A stretch of 64,000 nt of DNA. Origin: Vallitalea sp. GTDB taxonomy: Bacteria; Bacillota; Clostridia; Lachnospirales; Vallitaleaceae. The stretch is from NCBI GenBank assembly GCA_025210235.1, contig JAOASG010000071.1, positions 116,853 to 180,852 of the forward strand. Direction: 5' to 3'. This document shows, one piece after another, positions 8,326 through 16,199 of the stretch. The translations under genes were made by a program, and so were the position numbers. The notes under the pieces are model-generated. The model was given only the letters and a program-made list of their open reading frames with translations. It was not told the DNA's origin and did no database searches. The first letter of the stretch is position 1; each line of letters starts with the position of its first letter.

Positions 8326-9246
8326 ATGGCAGTAACTGCTAGTATGGTAAAAGAGTTAAGAGAAAGAACTGGTGCTGGAATGATGGATTGTAAAAAAGCA
8401 TTAGTAGATAATAATGAAGATATGGAAAAAGCTATTGAATTTTTAAGAGAAAAAGGATTAGCTAAAGCAGCAAAAAAAGCTGGTAGAATTGCAGCAGAAG
8501 GTTTAGTTGCAGCTTGTATTTCAGAAGATAATAAAATTGCTTCTATTGTAGAAGTAAATAGTGAAACAGATTTTGTTGCTAAAAATGAAAGTTTCAGAAC
8601 TTATGTTGCAGATGTAGCTACAGCTGCTTCAAAAACAGAAGCAACAGAGTTAGATGGATTTTTAAATGATAAATGGATTAAAGATGAAAGTAAAAGTGTA
8701 AAAGATATATTAACTGAACAAATTGCTGTAATTGGTGAAAATATGAATATTAGAAGATTTGAAAAAATCGTTGCTGATAATAGCTTTGTTACTTCTTATA
8801 TTCATGGTGGAGGAAAAATTGGTGTTCTTGTAGAAATGACAGGCGAAGCTACTGAAGCTACTTTAGAATGTGCTAAAAACATTGCAATGCAAATTGCAGC
8901 TGTTACTCCAAAATATATTTCAAGAGATGAAGTAGATAATGATTATATCGAGAAAGAAAAAGAAATTTTAAAACAACAAGCTAAGAATGAAAACCCTGAA
9001 AAACCAGATAGTATTATTGAAAAAATGATTATCGGTCGTGTAAACAAAATGTTAAAAGAAATTTGTTTATTAGATCAACCATATGTTAAAGATGGAGATT
9101 TAACTGTTTCTAAATATATTGCATCTGTAGCAAAAGAAACAGGAGTAGAATTATCTGTAAAAAGATATGTTCGCTATGAAACAGGAGAAGGTTTAGAAAA
9201 GAAAGAAGAAAACTTTGCAGAAGAAGTTGCTAAACAAATGCAATAA
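8326..9246 (+). CDS. tsf: Elongation factor Ts
   Basis: EF-Ts recharges EF-Tu by nucleotide exchange. The 306-residue protein has the N-terminal UBA-like domain (VKELRERTGAGMMDCKKALV, residues ~6-25) and the TDFVAKNESF signature near residue 82 that contacts EF-Tu. The core domains follow. ATG 8326 follows GGAGGG by 8 nt and gives the standard MAVTASMVKELRE start; an upstream in-frame ATG at 8305 lacks a ribosome site. Ends just before a strong terminator. Confidence 0.97.
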   Translation: MAVTASMVKELRERTGAGMMDCKKALVDNNEDMEKAIEFLREKGLAKAAKKAGRIAAEGLVAACISEDNKIASIVEVNSETDFVAKNESFRTYVADVATAASKTEATELDGFLNDKWIKDESKSVKDILTEQIAVIGENMNIRRFEKIVADNSFVTSYIHGGGKIGVLVEMTGEATEATLECAKNIAMQIAAVTPKYISRDEVDNDYIEKEKEILKQQAKNENPEKPDSIIEKMIIGRVNKMLKEICLLDQPYVKDGDLTVSKYIASVAKETGVELSVKRYVRYETGEGLEKKEENFAEEVAKQMQ

Positions 9247-9315
9247 TATTGATATTTTTATGGTAGGAAAATTCCTATGGAGTTAAATAAGATTAAGAAC
9301 TTTCCTATATATATA

Positions 9316-9344
9316 AAAGGAAACACTTTGTGTTTCCTTTTTTT
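9316..9344 (+). terminator. Rho-independent terminator after tsf
   Basis: An 11-bp perfect stem (AAAGGAAACAC 9316-9326 with GTGTTTCCTTT 9330-9340) has a 3-nt loop and is followed by more T residues. It closes the rpsB-tsf transcript. Confidence 0.9.
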
Positions 9345-9360
9345 GAGAAAAAGAAACTAG

Positions 9361-9473
9361 GTAATTGCAAAACTAGGAATTATAATTCTTTACATACAAT
9401 ATGCAGTTCATATTATAAGCGGGAACCTAACATATTGCATTAAAGAATCAACTGAATGTAGTTTTGCAATTAC
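9361..9473. repeat. Family-1 palindromic MITE-like element, copy A
   Basis: 113 bp bounded by perfect 15-bp inverted repeats (GTAATTGCAAAACTA 9361-9375; complement 9459-9473). The inner arms are also partly complementary, so the whole element can fold into one hairpin. The inner segment 9421-9449, read on the minus strand, matches 27 of 29 bases of the copy at 32442-32470. No ORF. It fills the gap between the tsf terminator and pyrH. No clear target duplication is seen for this copy. Confidence 0.8.
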
Positions 9474-9556
9474 TTTAGAAAAATATACTTTTAATTATAT
9501 TTAATACTAGTAAAAATTTCTAAGTTATGATAAATTAATAGATAGAGGTGTTTTAT

Positions 9557-10261
9557 ATGTCAAATTATAACAGAGTATTACTAAAATTAAGTGGAGAAGC
9601 TCTTTCGGGTGAAAAAGGAATTGGTTTTGACGAAAAAACAGTATTGATGGTTGCTAATCAAGTAAAAGATATTGTGAGTAAGGGTATCCAAGTAGCTATA
9701 GTAATTGGTGGAGGTAATTTCTGGAGAGGAAGAAGTAGTCAGGATTTAGACAGAACAAAATCTGATCAAATTGGAATGATGGCTACAGTTATGAATTCAT
9801 TATATATGGCTGAGATGTTTAGAACAATTGGAATGAAAGCTGTAGTACAAACGCCTTTTAAAATTGGTACAATTACAGAAGAATTTTCTAAAGATAAAGC
9901 ACTTAATCATTTAGCAAATAATAAGGTTGTTTTCTTTGCAGGAGGAACAGGACATCCATATTTTTCTACAGATACAGCAGCAGCTTTAAGAGCTATTGAA
10001 ATTGAATGTGACGTAATATTACTTGCTAAGAATATTGATGGGGTATACGACTGCGATCCTAAAGAAAATAAAGATGCTAAGAAATTTGACAAATTAACTT
10101 TAAAAGATGTTGTTGCAAAAGGATTAAAAGTAATGGATTTAACAGCATCTATTATGTGTATGGAACAAGAAGTTCCAATGCTAGTATTTTCTTTAACAGA
10201 AGAAAACAGTATAAAAAATGCTATAGAAGATAAAATTAACGGTACCTTTGTAACAGTTTAA
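9557..10261 (+). CDS. pyrH: Uridylate kinase
   Basis: PyrH phosphorylates UMP to UDP for nucleic-acid synthesis. The 234-residue protein is an amino-acid-kinase fold with RVLLKLSGEALSG at the N-terminus, VIGGGNFWRG near residue 52, FAGGTGHPYFSTDTAAALRA (residues ~130-150) and the AKNIDGVYDCDPK signature. ATG 9557 is placed by AGAGG at 9544-9548; an in-frame GTG at 9548 overlaps that site. Followed 20 nt later by frr, the usual pairing. Confidence 0.97.
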   Translation: MSNYNRVLLKLSGEALSGEKGIGFDEKTVLMVANQVKDIVSKGIQVAIVIGGGNFWRGRSSQDLDRTKSDQIGMMATVMNSLYMAEMFRTIGMKAVVQTPFKIGTITEEFSKDKALNHLANNKVVFFAGGTGHPYFSTDTAAALRAIEIECDVILLAKNIDGVYDCDPKENKDAKKFDKLTLKDVVAKGLKVMDLTASIMCMEQEVPMLVFSLTEENSIKNAIEDKINGTFVTV

Positions 10262-10281
10262 AGAGAATAGGAGGAGATTAA

Positions 10282-10836
10282 ATGTTAGAAGAAATTAAAA
10301 AATATCAAGAAAAGATGAATAAGTCAATTAAAGCTTTAGAAAATGAGTTTAACTCAATTAGAGCTGGAAGAGCTAATCCACATGTTCTAGATAAAATTAC
10401 AGTTGAGTATTATGGACAAGTAACGCCTCTTCAACAAGTTGGGAATGTTTCTATTCCAGAACCTAGAATGATACAAATTCAACCATGGGATATGAGTATG
10501 CTTAAAGACATTGAAAAAGCATTATTAGCATCTGATATTGGAATTACTCCTAATAACGATGGCAAAATTATTCGTTTAGTATTTCCAGAGCTTACTGAAG
10601 AAAGAAGAAAATCTTTAACTAAAGAAGTTAAGAAAAAAGGTGAGCAAGCAAAAGTAGCAATTAGAAATATAAGAAGAGATGCTATAGATCATTTTAAAAA
10701 AGCTGAAAAGAACAATGATATTACTGAAGATGATTTAAAAGATTATGAAAGTGAAATTCAAAAACTTACAGATAAATATATTAAAGATATTGATACTCAT
10801 GTAGAAAACAAAACAAAAGAGATATTAACTGTATAA
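10282..10836 (+). CDS. frr: Ribosome recycling factor
   Basis: RRF splits post-termination ribosomes together with EF-G. 184 residues, standard length, with the signatures FNSIRAGRANPHVLDKITVE (residues ~23-42), RMIQIQPWD and the C-terminal three-helix motif RRKSLTKEVKKKGEQAKVAI. GGAGGAG precedes the ATG. It forms an operon with pyrH. Confidence 0.97.
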   Translation: MLEEIKKYQEKMNKSIKALENEFNSIRAGRANPHVLDKITVEYYGQVTPLQQVGNVSIPEPRMIQIQPWDMSMLKDIEKALLASDIGITPNNDGKIIRLVFPELTEERRKSLTKEVKKKGEQAKVAIRNIRRDAIDHFKKAEKNNDITEDDLKDYESEIQKLTDKYIKDIDTHVENKTKEILTV

Positions 10837-10876
10837 TACTAGATGATTGTTTAAAACAATATGATATTATAATTGT

Positions 10877-10893
10877 CCCCTCTATATGAGGGG
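10877..10893 (+). other. GC-rich hairpin between frr and uppS
   Basis: CCCCTC/GAGGGG around a short AT loop (near 10877-10893) is followed only by TTTCCT, so it is a weak terminator at best. It may separate the frr and uppS transcripts or act as a processing site. Confidence 0.45.
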
Positions 10894-10961
10894 TTTCCTA
10901 TAATAACGCGACGTAGTAGTTTGGTTAGGTAATTGAATAAAATGAAACGAGGTTGTTGTTT

Positions 10962-11681
10962 ATGAAAGATAATAATGATATTAATAATGCTCCAATACAT
11001 GTTGCAATTATAATGGATGGAAATGGTAGATGGGCACAAGCTAAGGGAAAAAAAAGACAGGTAGGTCATAAACAAGGAGCCAAAACGTTAGAAAAAATCT
11101 GTAAGCAAGCATCTGCCTACGGTATACAATACATTACTGTTTATGCTTTTTCAACAGAAAACTGGGCTAGACCAAAAGATGAAATTGATAACTTAATGAA
11201 TTTACTAAGACATTACTTGAAAAATAGTTTGAAAAATGCTAGTAAAGATAATATAAAAGTAAGAGTTATTGGTGATAAAACAGGATTAGATAACGACATA
11301 ATTAATAGTATTAATAGATTAGAAGAAGGCTCAAAAGACAACACAGGATTACAATTACAAATTGCTTTGAACTATGGTGGACGAGATGAAATTGTAAGAA
11401 CAACTAAAAAAATAGTTGCTGATATTGAAAATAATAAAATTAATATAAATGATATTAACGAAGACATAATTAGTAAATATCTAGATACAAAAGATATACC
11501 TGATCCAGATTTACTAATACGAACAAGTGGAGAAATGAGATTAAGTAACTTTTTACTATGGCAATTAGCATACTCAGAATTTTATTTCATTGATAAACAT
11601 TGGCCTGATTTTACAATTGAAGACTTAAAGGATGCGATAAATAATTATAGTAATAAAGAAAGAAGATATGGTGGGGTATAA
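10962..11681 (+). CDS. uppS: Isoprenyl transferase (undecaprenyl diphosphate synthase)
   Basis: UppS condenses isopentenyl diphosphate onto farnesyl diphosphate to make the C55 lipid carrier for cell-wall synthesis. 239 residues with the catalytic HVAIIMDGNGRWAQ motif (Asp near residue 19), GHKQGAKTL, YAFSTENWARP, ALNYGGRDEIV and the C-terminal PDLLIRTSGEMRLSNFLLWQ motif. ATG 10962 is used because GAGG at 10949-10952 is 9 nt upstream; two TTG codons lie just before it. Heads uppS-cdsA-dxr-rseP. Confidence 0.97.
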   Translation: MKDNNDINNAPIHVAIIMDGNGRWAQAKGKKRQVGHKQGAKTLEKICKQASAYGIQYITVYAFSTENWARPKDEIDNLMNLLRHYLKNSLKNASKDNIKVRVIGDKTGLDNDIINSINRLEEGSKDNTGLQLQIALNYGGRDEIVRTTKKIVADIENNKININDINEDIISKYLDTKDIPDPDLLIRTSGEMRLSNFLLWQLAYSEFYFIDKHWPDFTIEDLKDAINNYSNKERRYGGV

Positions 11682-11742
11682 AATATATCAGTTCCAAAGT
11701 AAAGTTTTGCAATTAAATGAATACAGAAAGGAATGGGTATAA

Positions 11743-12549
11743 TTGAAAACGAGAATAATTTCTTCCATCATAGCTTTACCAATTTTATTAGTCCCATTAA
11801 TATTTGGGGGTAATATACTTACATTAATTTTATTTTTAGTTTCTATTTTAGGACTTTATGAATTTTATAGAGCTTATAAAGTTAACAGTTTAATATATAA
11901 ATCTATTGGATATATAGCTGCTGTTAGTTATTATTGTATATTAATAATTGACAAGAGTGAATATCTACAAGAGTTTTTTGGTATATTTTTTCTTATATTA
12001 TTAATAATATATGTTTTTATGTATCCACGTTATAATTTAAAAGATATAATGATTATTTTTATCGGATTTTTTTATGTAGTATATCTATTATCATATATAA
12101 TGTTAGTAAGAAATAATGAGTTATATGGAGCGTGGTTAGTTTGGTTAATATTTATTGTTGCTTTTGGTAGTGATACAGTAGCATATTTTGTTGGTATTAC
12201 TTTTGGAAAACATAAGTTAGCAGTAAAATTAAGTCCTAAAAAGAGTATAGAAGGTTCAATTGGAGGTATTGTTGGAGCTATAATATTATCTGTTATTTAT
12301 GGATGTATTTTACTTAAAATAGGAAAATTATCAGATACAATTATTTTAATTTCATTTGCTGTTATTGGGGGAGTAGGTTCAATATTAGGTCAAATTGGAG
12401 ATTTAGCCGCATCTGGTATGAAAAGACAAACTAGTATTAAAGATTTTGGTACAATTATGCCTGGACATGGAGGTATACTTGACCGTTTAGATAGTATAAT
12501 TTTTACTGCACCATTCGTATATTATATAATGAAATTTTTTATAATATAA
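11743..12549 (+). CDS. cdsA: Phosphatidate cytidylyltransferase
   Basis: CdsA makes CDP-diacylglycerol from phosphatidic acid and CTP at the membrane. The 268-residue protein is mostly transmembrane helices and carries the C-terminal signature GQIGDLAASGMKRQTSIKDF followed by MPGHGGILDRLDS. The start is TTG 11743 after AAAGGA; its neighbours dxr and rseP also use TTG, so this region favours weak starts. Preceded by uppS. Confidence 0.95.
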   Translation: MKTRIISSIIALPILLVPLIFGGNILTLILFLVSILGLYEFYRAYKVNSLIYKSIGYIAAVSYYCILIIDKSEYLQEFFGIFFLILLIIYVFMYPRYNLKDIMIIFIGFFYVVYLLSYIMLVRNNELYGAWLVWLIFIVAFGSDTVAYFVGITFGKHKLAVKLSPKKSIEGSIGGIVGAIILSVIYGCILLKIGKLSDTIILISFAVIGGVGSILGQIGDLAASGMKRQTSIKDFGTIMPGHGGILDRLDSIIFTAPFVYYIMKFFII

Positions 12550-12673
12550 TGTTAATCTAAAAAATATATTTAATATAGAAAATTATATTTAATTAATCCA
12601 TAAAACAATATAGCATAATTTAGTCGCTATGCGGAATAATTTATATATTAGTTTTCAGGATAGGAGTAATAAA

Positions 12674-13825
12674 TTGAAGAATATATCTATTCTAGGTTCA
12701 ACAGGTTCTATTGGCAGACAAACCATTGATATTGTTTTAGGACAAAAGGATGTTAATATTATTGGACTTACTGCAAATACAAATATAGATTTACTTGAAG
12801 AACAGATTAATTTAGTAAAGCCTAAAGTAGTAGCTGTAATGAATGAAGAAAAAGCACTCATATTAAAGTCAAGAGTTGGGTCAAAAGTTAATGTCCTAAG
12901 TGGGATGGATGGACTTATTGAAGTTGCTTCATTAGAAGAAGCTGATTTAGTTGTTACAGCTGTTGTAGGAATGATAGGTATTAGGCCTACTGTTGCAGCT
13001 ATTAAAGCTTCTAAAGATATTGCTTTAGCTAATAAAGAAACTTTAGTGACTGCTGGTGAATTAATTATGAATTTAGTACGCATAAATAATGTTAGTATTT
13101 TTCCAGTTGACAGTGAACATTCTGCTATATTTCAGTGTTTAAAAGGAGAGAATAAAAAGGAATTAAATAGAATTCTTTTAACAGCTTCTGGGGGACCGTT
13201 TCGTGGAAAAAAAAGAGATCAGCTAATGGATATAACTGTTGATAATGCACTTAATCATCCTAATTGGTCAATGGGACGTAAGATATCAATTGATTCTGCG
13301 ACTATGATGAATAAAGGACTAGAAGTTATTGAAGCAAAATGGCTCTTTAATGTACCTTATAATCAGATAAATGTTGTTGTACATCCACAGAGTATTATTC
13401 ATTCTATGGTAGAGTATAGGGATGGTTCAATAAAAGCCCAATTAGGGGTTCCAGATATGAGGATTCCAATACAATATGCTATTAATTATCCTAAACGAAT
13501 AGAAAATAATATTCCTAAATTAGACTTGTGTAAAGTTGCTAACTTAACATTTGAAGAGCCAGATATACAAACATTTAGTTGTTTAGAACTAGCATATAAA
13601 GCAATTAAAGAAGGGGGTTCTGTTTTATCAGTGTTAAATGCTGCTAATGAAATAGCAGTTGATAAATTTTTGAAAAAACAAATAAAGTTTTTACAAATTC
13701 CTGAAATAATAGAATTCGCTATGGATAAACATGTAAATATAAAACAACCTTCATTAAATAATATTTTTGAGGCAGAAAAAGAAACATATGAAGTTATTGA
13801 GAGTAAATGGGGTAAAAATAATTGA
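12674..13825 (+). CDS. dxr: 1-deoxy-D-xylulose 5-phosphate reductoisomerase
   Basis: Dxr makes 2-C-methylerythritol 4-phosphate in the MEP isoprenoid pathway with NADPH and a divalent metal. 383 residues: N-terminal Rossmann motif ILGSTGSIGRQTIDI, LANKETLV near residue 118, the metal-binding VDSEHSAIFQCL segment, LTASGGPFRG, and HPNWSMGRKISIDSATMMNK. TTG 12674 is selected because AGGAG lies at 12663-12667 and the protein then starts LKNISILGSTG, as expected. A longer frame exists but has no ribosome site. Confidence 0.96.
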   Translation: MKNISILGSTGSIGRQTIDIVLGQKDVNIIGLTANTNIDLLEEQINLVKPKVVAVMNEEKALILKSRVGSKVNVLSGMDGLIEVASLEEADLVVTAVVGMIGIRPTVAAIKASKDIALANKETLVTAGELIMNLVRINNVSIFPVDSEHSAIFQCLKGENKKELNRILLTASGGPFRGKKRDQLMDITVDNALNHPNWSMGRKISIDSATMMNKGLEVIEAKWLFNVPYNQINVVVHPQSIIHSMVEYRDGSIKAQLGVPDMRIPIQYAINYPKRIENNIPKLDLCKVANLTFEEPDIQTFSCLELAYKAIKEGGSVLSVLNAANEIAVDKFLKKQIKFLQIPEIIEFAMDKHVNIKQPSLNNIFEAEKETYEVIESKWGKNN

Positions 13826-13840
13826 AAGGGATGAATAGTA

Positions 13841-14872
13841 TTGAATATTGTTGTTGCAATCTTAATATTTGGATTACTTGTACTTGTGCATGAGCTAGGA
13901 CATTTTCTTGCTGCAAGAAAAAATGGTATATTAGTTGAAGAATTCGCTATAGGTATGGGACCAAAAATAGTAGGTATTAAAAGAGGGGATACGTTATATT
14001 CTATTAGGATATTACCTTTTGGTGGTTATTGTAAAATGCTTGGTGAAGATGAAGTAGTTTCAGATGATGACAGAGCATTTTCTAATAAATCTGTAGGGGC
14101 AAGAATTGTTGTTGTTGTTGCAGGAGCTACTTTTAATATATTATTAGCATTTATTTTTTCATGTATAATAATTGGTAATTTAGGAGAATTTACTACAACC
14201 CTAGATGAAGTAATAGAAGGAACTCCAGCGTATAATGCAGGACTTAAATCAGGAGATAAAATTGTTAAGATAGATAACCATAAAATATTTTCTAATAGTG
14301 AGATTAGATTGTATATAAATATTGGAAAAGGTAAAGACATTAATGTTACTTATGAAAGAGATGGAAAAAAACAAACAGTTAATATAAAGCCTTTTAAAGA
14401 AGGTAATAGTTACTATATTGGAATTAATTTCACAGAAATTAAAAAGGGAAATATATTCCAAATAATAAAATATGGATTTTTAAGAGTTGTTTTCTGGATT
14501 AGAGCCGTATTTGCAAGTTTAGGAATGCTATTAACTGGTAATTTTACTAGACAAGAAGTTGGAGGACCAATAAGGATAATATCTGAGATTAGTAAAGGTT
14601 ATACAGAAAGTGCTAAAGTAGGAGTAAGAGAAGTATTTTTAACAATATCATCTTATATTGTATTTTTAAGTGCTAACTTAGGAGTAATGAATTTATTACC
14701 TTTACCTGCTCTCGATGGTGGTAGACTTTTATTTTTAATAATAGAAGCTATTAGAAGAAAGCCAATTAATAGAGAAAAAGAAGCTTATGTTCACTTTATT
14801 GGATTTATATTATTAATGATATTGATGGTATTTATGCTATTTAATGATTTTAGCAATGTATTTAGGACTTGA
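13841..14872 (+). CDS. rseP: Site-2 intramembrane zinc metalloprotease RseP/RasP
   Basis: RseP/RasP cleaves anti-sigma factors and signal-peptide remnants in the membrane. The 343-residue protein has the zinc-binding HELGH motif in the first membrane helix (VLVHELGHFLAARKNG, residues ~15-30). A PDZ domain follows (about 120-200), then the second catalytic motif NLLPLPALDGGRLLF near residue 285, giving the metal-binding Asp. TTG start at 13841. Belongs with dxr upstream. Confidence 0.95.
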   Translation: MNIVVAILIFGLLVLVHELGHFLAARKNGILVEEFAIGMGPKIVGIKRGDTLYSIRILPFGGYCKMLGEDEVVSDDDRAFSNKSVGARIVVVVAGATFNILLAFIFSCIIIGNLGEFTTTLDEVIEGTPAYNAGLKSGDKIVKIDNHKIFSNSEIRLYINIGKGKDINVTYERDGKKQTVNIKPFKEGNSYYIGINFTEIKKGNIFQIIKYGFLRVVFWIRAVFASLGMLLTGNFTRQEVGGPIRIISEISKGYTESAKVGVREVFLTISSYIVFLSANLGVMNLLPLPALDGGRLLFLIIEAIRRKPINREKEAYVHFIGFILLMILMVFMLFNDFSNVFRT

Positions 14873-14920
14873 TTTGTTATTTTTAATGTTATGACAGTAA
14901 TAAAAAGGGTATGTGTAAAT

Positions 14921-14945
14921 AGGCCACTGAACTTTTCAGTGGCCT
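14921..14945 (+). terminator. 10-bp hairpin after rseP
   Basis: AGGCCACTGA (14921-14930) pairs perfectly with TCAGTGGCCT (14936-14945) around a 5-nt loop. There is no T-run, so it is a weak intrinsic terminator or a processing signal. The stem resembles the GGTCACTGA/TCAGTGACC ends of the repeat at 32417-32531. Confidence 0.55.
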
Positions 14946-15091
14946 ATAATTAAAGCATATTCTTTTTTCAGCTTATAGATCCTATTTGTCCTAATGATGA
15001 ATATTTCCTGTTGTATTTTAAGCTAATTAATTATAAAATATTATTAGTTGAAAATTATAAAATTGAAAATTTTGGTAAGTTGGAGGAAGTT

Positions 15092-16150
15092 ATGTATAGA
15101 GATAAAACAAAAGTTATAAAAATTGGAGATAAAGTTATAGGTGGGGGTAATCCTATACTTATTCAATCAATGACTAATACTAAGACTGACGATGTAGATG
15201 GGACTGTTAAACAGATTCTTGCTTTAGAAGAAGCTGATTGTGATATAATTAGAGTTGCTGTACCTGATAAAGAAGCGGCAAAAGCTATATATGATATTAA
15301 GAAAAAAATACATATTCCATTAGTTGCAGATATTCATTTTGATTATAGATTAGCTCTATTATCTATGGATTATGGTGCTGATAAAATAAGAATTAATCCT
15401 GGAAATATTGGAAATTTAGATAGAGTTTCGAAGGTTGTTGAACGAGCAAAGAAAGATAATATACCAATTCGTATTGGTATTAATAGTGGTTCGGTAGAAA
15501 AAAAGATATTGAATAAATATGGCAGAGTTACCGCTGAGGGATTAGTAGAAAGTACTATTAATAATATTAAAATTATTGAGAATATGGGTTATGATAATTT
15601 AGTTATTTCATTGAAATCATCAGATGTACCAATGGCAATAAAGGCTCATGAACTTATAGCAAGTGAGATAAATTATCCTCTTCATGTAGGAATAACTGAG
15701 GCAGGAACTATATACTCAGGTACTATAAAATCGTCTGTAGGTCTTGGTATTATCTTAGCTAAAGGTATAGGAGATACTGTTAGAGTTTCGCTAACGGGTG
15801 ATACAATTGAAGAGGTAAGAGTAGCTAAGAAGATATTAGAGACACTTAATCTAAGAGAAAAAAATAAAATAGAAATAATTTCATGTCCTACATGTGGAAG
15901 AACACAAATAGACTTAATAAAATTAGCAAACATGGTTGAAAAAAGATTCGGAAATATTAATAAGAATATTAAAATTGCTGTAATGGGTTGTGTAGTAAAT
16001 GGACCAGGAGAAGCGAAAGAAGCTGACTTTGGAATAGCAGGAGGTAAAGGTGTTGGTATTATCTTTAAAAAAGGAGAAGTAATTAAAAAGGTATCTGAAG
16101 ATAGATTACTTGATGAATTAGCTATAGAAATAGAGAAAAGTATACAATAA
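15092..16150 (+). CDS. ispG: 4-hydroxy-3-methylbut-2-enyl diphosphate synthase (flavodoxin/ferredoxin)
   Basis: IspG is the [4Fe-4S] enzyme that converts MEcPP to HMBPP in the MEP pathway. 352 residues with an N-terminal TIM barrel (IQSMTNTKTDDVDGT, LVADIHFDYRLAL, IRINPGNIG). The C-terminal cluster domain has SCPTCGRTQ and MGCVVNGPGEA, supplying the three Cys ligands and the Glu. ATG 15092 follows TGGAGGA and yields MYRDKTKVIKIG; upstream in-frame codons from 15011 lack family similarity. The dxr-rseP-ispG-polC order is typical of clostridia. Confidence 0.96.
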   Translation: MYRDKTKVIKIGDKVIGGGNPILIQSMTNTKTDDVDGTVKQILALEEADCDIIRVAVPDKEAAKAIYDIKKKIHIPLVADIHFDYRLALLSMDYGADKIRINPGNIGNLDRVSKVVERAKKDNIPIRIGINSGSVEKKILNKYGRVTAEGLVESTINNIKIIENMGYDNLVISLKSSDVPMAIKAHELIASEINYPLHVGITEAGTIYSGTIKSSVGLGIILAKGIGDTVRVSLTGDTIEEVRVAKKILETLNLREKNKIEIISCPTCGRTQIDLIKLANMVEKRFGNINKNIKIAVMGCVVNGPGEAKEADFGIAGGKGVGIIFKKGEVIKKVSEDRLLDELAIEIEKSIQ

Positions 16151-16199
16151 TAATTTTTTTTAATTTAAAAGAATAAGTTGTTTTTAGGAGGTGATTTAT

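Noticed and set aside
9361..9473. Copy A as a tsf or pyrH riboswitch
   Set aside because: The same sequence occurs near unrelated genes, so a repeat element is the better explanation.
12655..13083. 142-codon minus-strand ORF over dxr
   Set aside because: Overlaps the conserved Rossmann domain of Dxr on the other strand; no ribosome site.
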